Positions 58,329 to 64,000 of a stretch of 64,000 nt of DNA are shown here, in pieces. Every line of letters begins with the position of its first letter. The first letter of the stretch is position 1. The position numbers were made by a program, and so were the translations under genes. The notes under the pieces are model-generated. The model was not told the DNA's origin. It did no database searches and was given only the letters and a program-made list of their open reading frames with translations. Source of the stretch: an alpha proteobacterium HIMB114 (GTDB lineage: Bacteria > Pseudomonadota > Alphaproteobacteria > Pelagibacterales > Pelagibacteraceae); assembly GCA_000163555.2 (NCBI GenBank), contig ADAC02000001.1, positions 310,001 to 374,000 of the forward strand, in the 5' to 3' direction.

Positions 58329-58798
58329 TGTCAAGACGTAGAAGACAAGCGAAAAGACAAATTGTAGATGATCCGATTTACGGATTAAAATCAGTTTCAA
58401 AATTTATAAATGCATTAATGATTGGTGGAAAAAAAACGACTGCAGAAAAAATTTTTTATAATTCATTTAGTTTAATTAAAGAAAAATCAAAAGAAGATCC
58501 TGTCAAAGTTTTTAATGAAGCAATTAAAAATGTGAAACCAAATTTAGAAGTAAAATCAAGAAGAGTTGGTGGCGCTACTTACCAAGTACCTGTTGAGGTA
58601 AAAGCTGATCGTGGCCAAGCATTAGCGATTAGATGGTTACTAGATGCTGCAAAAAAAAGAGGTGACAAAACAATGCAGGAAAGATTGATGAAAGAATTTC
58701 TTGATGCATCAACAAACAAAGGATCAGCAATCAAAAAAAGAGAGGACACACATAAAATGGCAGAGTCGAATAAAGCTTTTGCTCATTTTAGATGGTAG
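58328..58798 (+). CDS. rpsG: 30S ribosomal protein S7
   Basis: A 156-residue S7, starting [19 protein letters not shown], with VKSRRVGGATYQVPVEV and a C-terminus ending AFAHFRW. It initiates assembly of the 30S head and represses the str operon in E. coli. It overlaps rpsL by one base and is followed six bases later by fusA. Confidence 0.98.
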   Translation: MSRRRRQAKRQIVDDPIYGLKSVSKFINALMIGGKKTTAEKIFYNSFSLIKEKSKEDPVKVFNEAIKNVKPNLEVKSRRVGGATYQVPVEVKADRGQALAIRWLLDAAKKRGDKTMQERLMKEFLDASTNKGSAIKKREDTHKMAESNKAFAHFRW

Positions 58799-58804
58799 AA
58801 AATT

Positions 58805-60883
58805 ATGAGCAAAGTTTACGCTAAAGATAAATACAGAAATATTGGTATTATGGCACATATTGATGCTGGAAAAACTACAACAACCGAAAGGGTTTTATAT
58901 TACACAGGTAAGTCTCATAAAATTGGTGAAGTGCATGATGGTGCAGCAACAATGGATTGGATGGAGCAAGAGCAAGAAAGAGGAATAACAATTACTTCAG
59001 CTGCAACAACCTGTTTTTGGAAAGATCACAGAATTAATATTATCGACACTCCAGGCCACGTAGATTTTACTATTGAAGTTGAAAGATCATTAAAAGTATT
59101 AGACGGAGCTGTTGCTGTATTTGATGGGGTTGCAGGTGTTGAGCCACAATCAGAAACTGTTTGGAGACAAGCAGATAAGTACAAAGTTCCAAGAATGTGC
59201 TTTGTAAATAAATTAGACAGAACTGGTGCTGATTTTTACCGATGTGTAGACATGATTAAAGAAAGATTAGGTGCAACTCCTTTAGTTTTACAAATTCCAA
59301 TTGGCGCTGAATCTGATCTGCAAGGTGTTGTAGATTTAATTAAAATGAAGGGTCTGGTTTGGGAAGCAGAAGATCTTGGAGCAAAGTTCAATGAAGTTGA
59401 TATTCCAGCTGACTTAAAAGAAAAAGCTGAAAAATATAGACAAGATCTTGTTGAAACAGCAGTCGAGCAAGATGAAAAATTAATGGAAGCTTACTTAGAA
59501 GGGAAAGAAATTAGCGAAGAAGACTTAAAAAAATGCATTAGAAAAGGTACATTAAATTTTAGTTTTGTACCTGTATTAACTGGTTCTGCATTTAAAAATA
59601 AAGGTGTACAACCTTTATTAGATGCAGTAGTTGATTTTCTTCCAAGTCCTTTAGATCTTAATGAAATAAAAGGAACAAAACCTGGTTCAGATGAAGAATT
59701 AGTTAGAAAATTTGATGATAGCGAACCTTTTTCAGCGTTAGCATTCAAGGTTGCCAATGATCCTTTTGTTGGAACAATTACATTTATTAGAATTTACTCT
59801 GGAAAATTAGTTTCTGGAACTGGAGTATTAAATTCATCTACAGATAAAGAGGAGAGAATTGGAAGAATGCTTTTGATGCATGCTAACGATAGAGAAGACA
59901 TTAAAGAAGCAAGCACAGGAGATATTGTTGCTTTAGCAGGTTTGAAACATACAATTACTGGGCATACCCTCTGTGTTAAAAACAATCCGATTGTTTTAGA
60001 GCCAATGGAGTTTCCGGACCCGGTTATTGAGATTGCTGTTGAGCCAAAAACAAAAGGTGACCAGGAAAAAATGGGTGAAGCTTTACAGAGACTAGCAAAA
60101 GAAGATCCATCTTTCAGAGTGTCATCAGACACTGAGTCTGGTCAAACCATTATTAAAGGTATGGGCGAACTTCATTTAGATATTATTGTAGATAGAATGA
60201 AAAGAGAATTTAAAGTAGATGCAAATATTGGTGCACCACAAGTTGCTTATAGAGAAACAATCGAAAGGTCAGCTGAAGTTGATTATACACACAAAAAACA
60301 GTCTGGTGGCTCTGGACAGTTTGCAAGAGTAAAATTAACTGTAGAACCTCAAGAACCAGGTAAGGGTAGAGAAGTTGAAAGTTTAATTAAAGGTGGCGCG
60401 ATACCTAAAGAATTCATACCTGGTGTTGAAAAAGGAATTGAAGGTGTGGCAGACTCTGGGATTTTAGCAGGCTTTCCTGTTATTGATTATAAAGTTCAAA
60501 TTATTGATGGGTTACACCATGATGTTGACTCTAGTGTCTTAGCTTTTGAAATAGCTTCAAGAGCTTGTTTTAAAGAAGCATGTCAAAAAGGTGGTCTAAA
60601 GCTTTTAGAGCCAATTATGAAAGTTGAAGTAGTAACCCCTGAAGATTACATGGGTGATGTTATTGGTGATTTAAATAGTAGACGTGGTCAAGTTGGATCA
60701 ACTGACAAAAGAGGAAATGCAACAGTGATTAATGCAAATGTTCCTTTGGCTAATATGTTTGGTTATGTAAACAACTTAAGATCAATGTCTCAAGGCAGAG
60801 CCCAATACACTATGCAATTCTCTCATTATGAAAAAGTTCCTCAAAATGTTCAGGACGAAGTAACAAAGAAACTAGCAGGATAA
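58805..60883 (+). CDS. fusA: Elongation factor G
   Basis: A 692-residue translocase GTPase. G1 is [13 protein letters not shown], the effector loop includes [15 protein letters not shown]3 is DTPGHVDFT and G4 [10 protein letters not shown], followed by domains II-V. It drives translocation on the ribosome. rpsJ follows six bases later, without the tuf gene usually found there. Confidence 0.98.
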   Translation: MSKVYAKDKYRNIGIMAHIDAGKTTTTERVLYYTGKSHKIGEVHDGAATMDWMEQEQERGITITSAATTCFWKDHRINIIDTPGHVDFTIEVERSLKVLDGAVAVFDGVAGVEPQSETVWRQADKYKVPRMCFVNKLDRTGADFYRCVDMIKERLGATPLVLQIPIGAESDLQGVVDLIKMKGLVWEAEDLGAKFNEVDIPADLKEKAEKYRQDLVETAVEQDEKLMEAYLEGKEISEEDLKKCIRKGTLNFSFVPVLTGSAFKNKGVQPLLDAVVDFLPSPLDLNEIKGTKPGSDEELVRKFDDSEPFSALAFKVANDPFVGTITFIRIYSGKLVSGTGVLNSSTDKEERIGRMLLMHANDREDIKEASTGDIVALAGLKHTITGHTLCVKNNPIVLEPMEFPDPVIEIAVEPKTKGDQEKMGEALQRLAKEDPSFRVSSDTESGQTIIKGMGELHLDIIVDRMKREFKVDANIGAPQVAYRETIERSAEVDYTHKKQSGGSGQFARVKLTVEPQEPGKGREVESLIKGGAIPKEFIPGVEKGIEGVADSGILAGFPVIDYKVQIIDGLHHDVDSSVLAFEIASRACFKEACQKGGLKLLEPIMKVEVVTPEDYMGDVIGDLNSRRGQVGSTDKRGNATVINANVPLANMFGYVNNLRSMSQGRAQYTMQFSHYEKVPQNVQDEVTKKLAG

Positions 60884-60889
60884 TAACAA

Positions 60890-61198
60890 ATGGATCAACA
60901 ACATATCAGAATTAGACTGCAAGCTTACGATCACAAAATATTAGACCAATCGACTGAAGAGATTGTAAATACCGCTAAAAGAACTGGTGCTCAAATTAAA
61001 GGACCTATTCCACTTCCAACAAAAAAAGAAATTTATACTGTATTGAGATCACCTCATATTGATAAGAAGAGTAGAGAGCAATTTGAGACAAGAACTCATA
61101 AGAGACTAATTGATATTATGGAACCAACACCAGCTACAATTGAAGCTTTAATGAAGTTAGATTTAGCAGCAGGTGTAGATGTGGAGATTAAAATTTAG
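60890..61198 (+). CDS. rpsJ: 30S ribosomal protein S10
   Basis: A 102-residue S10 starting [19 protein letters not shown] with the [19 protein letters not shown] loop. It is both a head protein of the 30S subunit and the NusE partner of NusB in antitermination. Here the S10 operon runs straight on from fusA with no separate promoter or leader visible. Confidence 0.98.
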   Translation: MDQQHIRIRLQAYDHKILDQSTEEIVNTAKRTGAQIKGPIPLPTKKEIYTVLRSPHIDKKSREQFETRTHKRLIDIMEPTPATIEALMKLDLAAGVDVEIKI

Positions 61199-61200
61199 TT

Positions 61201-61983
61201 ATGGCTATTGGATTGGTAGGAAAAAAATTAGGAATGACACAAAGATTCTTTGAAAATGGAGAGTCTCTGCCAGTGACTGTATTAAAAATTGAAAAAGCGA
61301 AAGTTGTTGATGTAATTAATAAAGAAAAAAGAGGCTATTCAGCTGTTCTAGTTGGGTACGGACATATAAAAAATTCAAAACTTACAAAACAAATGAAAGG
61401 CTTTTTTGCAAAAAAATCACAGGAGCCCAAAAAAATTCTTAAAGAATTTAGATTAGAAAACACTAAAGAGTTAAAACCAGGAACTGAAATTAATTTAGAC
61501 GTTTTAAAAGATAAAAAATATGTAGACGTAAGAGCAAAAACCATCGGTAAAGGTTTTGCTGGATCAATGAAAAGGCATAATTTTGGCGGTATGAGAGCAA
61601 CTCACGGGGTATCAATTTCTCATAGAGCACACGGTTCAACTGGTCAATGCCAAGATCCTGGTAAAGTGTTTAAAGGTAAAAAAATGGCTGGGCACATGGG
61701 GGCTAAATACAGAACTACGTTAGGCCTAGAGGTAGTTGAGGCAGATTTAGAAAATAATTTACTGTATCTAAAAGGAGCAGTTCCAGGAAGCAAAAATAGT
61801 TACGTTGAAATTCAAGAGGCAATCAAGAATAAAAACAAATCATCAATTAAAGAAAGAGTTGAAAAATACAAAGCTTCATTAGCAGAAATGCAATCTACTA
61901 AGAAAGATAAAAAGAAAAAAGATAAAAAAACTGAAACTCCCGCAACTGAAAAAAGCGAAGGTGAAGGGGCTGAGAAAAAGTAA
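61201..61983 (+). CDS. rplC: 50S ribosomal protein L3, with C-terminal extension
   Basis: A 260-residue L3. The core has GLVGKKLGMTQRFFENG, the methylated-Gln region HGSTGQCQDPGKVFKGKKMAGHMG in pieces and LEVVEADLENNLLYLKGAVPG. The usual protein ends near residue 210; here about 45 more residues form a Lys/Glu-rich tail (KKDKKKKDKKTETPATEKSE). The tail looks disordered. L3 binds 23S rRNA near the peptidyl-transferase centre. It overlaps rplD by one base. Confidence 0.96.
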   Translation: MAIGLVGKKLGMTQRFFENGESLPVTVLKIEKAKVVDVINKEKRGYSAVLVGYGHIKNSKLTKQMKGFFAKKSQEPKKILKEFRLENTKELKPGTEINLDVLKDKKYVDVRAKTIGKGFAGSMKRHNFGGMRATHGVSISHRAHGSTGQCQDPGKVFKGKKMAGHMGAKYRTTLGLEVVEADLENNLLYLKGAVPGSKNSYVEIQEAIKNKNKSSIKERVEKYKASLAEMQSTKKDKKKKDKKTETPATEKSEGEGAEKK

Positions 61984-62612
61984 TGAAAATTAATGAAATA
62001 AGTATTGATGGTAAAAATGTTGGTTCTTTAGAGGCTTCGGATAAAGTTTTTAAAGTTAAACCAAGAAAAGATATTATTCAGCAAGTGATTGACTGGCAAC
62101 AAAATAGAATGTTTAAAAAAACTGGTCACACTAAGAGCAGAGGTGAAGTTAAAGGTTCAAGAAAAAAAATAGTACAACAAAAAGGATCGGGTGGTGCAAG
62201 ACATGGTAATATTACTGCACCTGTATTTGTAGGTGGTGGTATTGCTCACGGACCAAGACATAGAGGTAATTACGCAGTGAAAAAATTAAATAAAAAAGTT
62301 AGAAAATTAGGATTAGTCCATGCTCTTTCGGTAAAGGCGAAGTCAGATCAAATTGCAATATTTAACGAACCAAAAATATCAGGTTTAAAAACTAAAAATT
62401 TTAAAGATTTTTTAAAAAATATTAAGTCAAAAAGTGCACTATTTATTCACCATAAAGACGCTCCAAAAGAATTTGTTAGAAGTATTAAAAATATTCCAAA
62501 CTCAAAAAAGTTAGAAGATGTGGGAACGAATGTTTACGATTTAATTAAATATGAAAAAGTTCTTTTCACAAAAGAATCTTTTAAAGCAATTGAAGAAAGA
62601 TTAAATAAATAA
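61983..62612 (+). CDS. rplD: 50S ribosomal protein L4
   Basis: A 209-residue L4 with the extended loop HTKSRGEVKGSRKKIVQQKGSGGARHG in parts, which lines the exit tunnel, and KKVRKLGLVHALSVK. In E. coli L4 represses the S10 operon, but the leader it uses has no counterpart here. One-base overlaps on both sides. Confidence 0.97.
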   Translation: MKINEISIDGKNVGSLEASDKVFKVKPRKDIIQQVIDWQQNRMFKKTGHTKSRGEVKGSRKKIVQQKGSGGARHGNITAPVFVGGGIAHGPRHRGNYAVKKLNKKVRKLGLVHALSVKAKSDQIAIFNEPKISGLKTKNFKDFLKNIKSKSALFIHHKDAPKEFVRSIKNIPNSKKLEDVGTNVYDLIKYEKVLFTKESFKAIEERLNK

Positions 62613-62908
62613 TGAAAAACGAAAACGCAGCATTTGATATTATTTTATCTCCAGTCATTACCGAGAAATCTACAAATTTAAATGCATTAAACAAATTAAC
62701 CTTTAAAGTTGCGAAAGATGCAAATAAATCTTCAATTAAAAAAAGCATTGAGAAACTTTACAAAGTAGAAGTAATCAAAGTGAATACGATTTTATCAAAG
62801 CCAAGAGTTAAAATGGTGAGAGGTAAAGTTGGCAGTAAAACAGGATATAAGAAAGCAATTGTCACTTTAAAAGAAGGTCAGACGATTGATATGACAGCAG
62901 GAGTTTAA
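62612..62908 (+). CDS. rplW: 50S ribosomal protein L23
   Basis: A 98-residue L23 with ILSPVITEKSTNL, YKVEVIKVNTI and the GKVGSKTGYKKAIVTLKEG segment. It sits at the tunnel exit and is the docking site for trigger factor and the signal recognition particle. It overlaps rplD by one base; rplB follows after three bases. Confidence 0.97.
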   Translation: MKNENAAFDIILSPVITEKSTNLNALNKLTFKVAKDANKSSIKKSIEKLYKVEVIKVNTILSKPRVKMVRGKVGSKTGYKKAIVTLKEGQTIDMTAGV

Positions 62909-62911
62909 TAA

Positions 62912-63742
62912 ATGGCATTAAAAAGTTTTAAACCTTATACAAAATCAACAAGATCAACAATATTGGTTGATAGAAGTGATTTGTGGAAAGGAAAACCTGA
63001 AAAAAGTCTAACAAAGTTTAAAAAAAGAGCTGTTGGAAGAAATAACCAAGGTCGTATTACAACGAGACACAAAATGATGGGTCATAAAAAAAGATACCGT
63101 TTAATTGATTTTAAAAGATCTAAGAATGATATTCCAGCTGAAGTTAAACGTTTTGAATATGACCCGTTTAGAAGTGCAAATATAATGCTTATAGAATATC
63201 AAGACAAAGTTTTAAGTTATGTTTTGGGTGTCGAAGGACTTAAAATTGGCGATAAAGTAGTTTCTGGTGACAAAACAGAGGTTCAAAAAGGAAATTCAAT
63301 GATGTTAAAAAACATCCCAGCAGGCACATCAGTTCATAATATTGAATTAACTCCTGGAAAGGGTGGAATATTGGCAAGATCTGCAGGATCTTCGGCAACA
63401 GTTATGGGTCAAGATGATGATTATACTCTAATCAAACTAGGATCCGGTGAAACAAGAAAAATTTTATCAAAGTGCAAAGCTACAATCGGGCAAGTTTCTA
63501 ACGTAGATAATAAAAACAAAAAAATTGGTAAAGCAGGAAGAAATAGATGGTTAGGTAAAAGACCTACTGTAAGAGGTGTAGTTATGAACCCTGTAGATCA
63601 CCCACATGGTGGTGGTGAAGGTAAAACATCAGGCGGAAGAAACCCAGTCACTCCTTGGGGACAAGGAACTAGAGGATTAAAAACAAGAAATAATAAAAAA
63701 ACAGATCAATTTATTATTTCTAGAAAGAAAAAGAGAAGATAA
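62912..63742 (+). CDS. rplB: 50S ribosomal protein L2
   Basis: A 276-residue L2 with NNQGRITTRHKMMGHKKRYR, the VMNPVDHPHGGGEGKTSGG loop that carries the histidine close to the peptidyl-transferase centre, and a basic end (FIISRKKKRR). It is needed for subunit joining. Ends three bases before rpsS. Confidence 0.98.
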   Translation: MALKSFKPYTKSTRSTILVDRSDLWKGKPEKSLTKFKKRAVGRNNQGRITTRHKMMGHKKRYRLIDFKRSKNDIPAEVKRFEYDPFRSANIMLIEYQDKVLSYVLGVEGLKIGDKVVSGDKTEVQKGNSMMLKNIPAGTSVHNIELTPGKGGILARSAGSSATVMGQDDDYTLIKLGSGETRKILSKCKATIGQVSNVDNKNKKIGKAGRNRWLGKRPTVRGVVMNPVDHPHGGGEGKTSGGRNPVTPWGQGTRGLKTRNNKKTDQFIISRKKKRR

Positions 63743-63745
63743 TTT

Positions 63746-64000
63746 ATGGCTAGATCAGTTTGGAAAGGACCATTCGTTCACCCAAGTCTATTAAAGAAAG
63801 TAGAAAAAGGTGGTGATGCTTTAAAAAAACCAATCAAGACATGGTCACGTAGTTCTACTATTGTCCCTGAATTTGTTGGTTTGAAATTTGAAATACATAA
63901 CGGAAAAAAGTTTATCCCAATTACTATTTCTGATGAAATGGTTGGTCATAAATTAGGTGAGTTCGCTCCTACTAGACAATTCTTAGGACATACTCCAGCT
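63746..64000 (+). CDS. rpsS: 30S ribosomal protein S19 (3' truncated by window end)
   Basis: The first 85 codons of S19, usually about 92 residues. It begins [18 protein letters not shown] and contains [15 protein letters not shown] and [15 protein letters not shown], the typical 16S rRNA-contacting region. It continues the S10 operon order after rplB. Only the last few codons are missing. Confidence 0.97.
   Translation, partial: MARSVWKGPFVHPSLLKKVEKGGDALKKPIKTWSRSSTIVPEFVGLKFEIHNGKKFIPITISDEMVGHKLGEFAPTRQFLGHTPA

Overview
The window is a dense, AT-rich stretch of bacterial chromosome that is almost entirely coding. Proteins are rich in Lys, Asn and Ile, Arg is mostly encoded by AGA, intergenic gaps are tiny (none reaches 300 bases), and many neighbouring genes overlap by 1-11 bases. 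Together with the gene content (TRAP transporter, serine-glyoxylate-type aminotransferase, prpBC, tuf-trnW-secE order, bolA-grxD after purL), this points to a streamlined marine alphaproteobacterium of the SAR11/Pelagibacterales type. I saw no insertion sequence, prophage, CRISPR array or rRNA gene.

Layout. 1-5733: the end of a class-V aminotransferase, then a TRAP transporter (dctPQM) fused in one operon to a crotonase-family protein, a CaiB-type CoA transferase and a HIT protein. This looks like uptake, CoA activation and modification of an unknown organic acid. 5734-7191: phosphomannomutase/phosphoglucomutase on the minus strand. 7192-7377: a regulatory region carrying LexA-like and NrdR-like sites in front of nrdAB (7378-10337). 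10339-12165: a methyltransferase, an EamA exporter and a DUF4174 protein. 12155-14172: prpC and prpB (minus). 14209-23902: phosphatase, glmU-glmS, class II DAHP synthase, nadE, cysS-cimA and rpsD. 23903-31108: a nine-gene minus-strand operon, sfsA-map-purB-purC-purS-purQ-purL-bolA-grxD. 31109-36423: a molybdopterin-binding-domain protein, tRNA-Leu(TAA), parE, glnA and a 3-hydroxybutyrate dehydrogenase. 36487-42430: tRNA-Leu(TAG) and the protein quality-control block tig-clpP-clpX-lon. 42487-45126: tRNA-Val, tRNA-Asp, a DUF3576 lipoprotein, a porin and an rRNA 2'-O-methyltransferase. 45179-64000: tRNA-Tyr, tRNA-Gly, tuf, tRNA-Trp, secE-nusG-rplKAJL-rpoBC, then the str and S10 operons up to a truncated rpsS.

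Most of the window is core metabolism and information processing, so the interest lies mainly in gene control. The strongest unexplained signals are four. (1) A hairpin between dctP and dctQ looks like a terminator, and also sits exactly where it could bring a distant Shine-Dalgarno sequence next to the dctQ start. A five-codon minicistron with a strong Shine-Dalgarno then precedes dctM. (2) A two-helix RNA structure fills the rpsL leader. (3) A GTTC-N7-GTTC LexA-type box and an NrdR-type box lie together upstream of nrdAB, whose NrdA lacks the ATP cone. (4) A perfect 18-bp palindrome lies between the divergent glnA and hydroxybutyrate dehydrogenase genes. No clearly novel multi-gene system is visible; the TRAP-crotonase-CaiB operon, whose crotonase lacks one catalytic glutamate, is the best candidate for undescribed metabolism.
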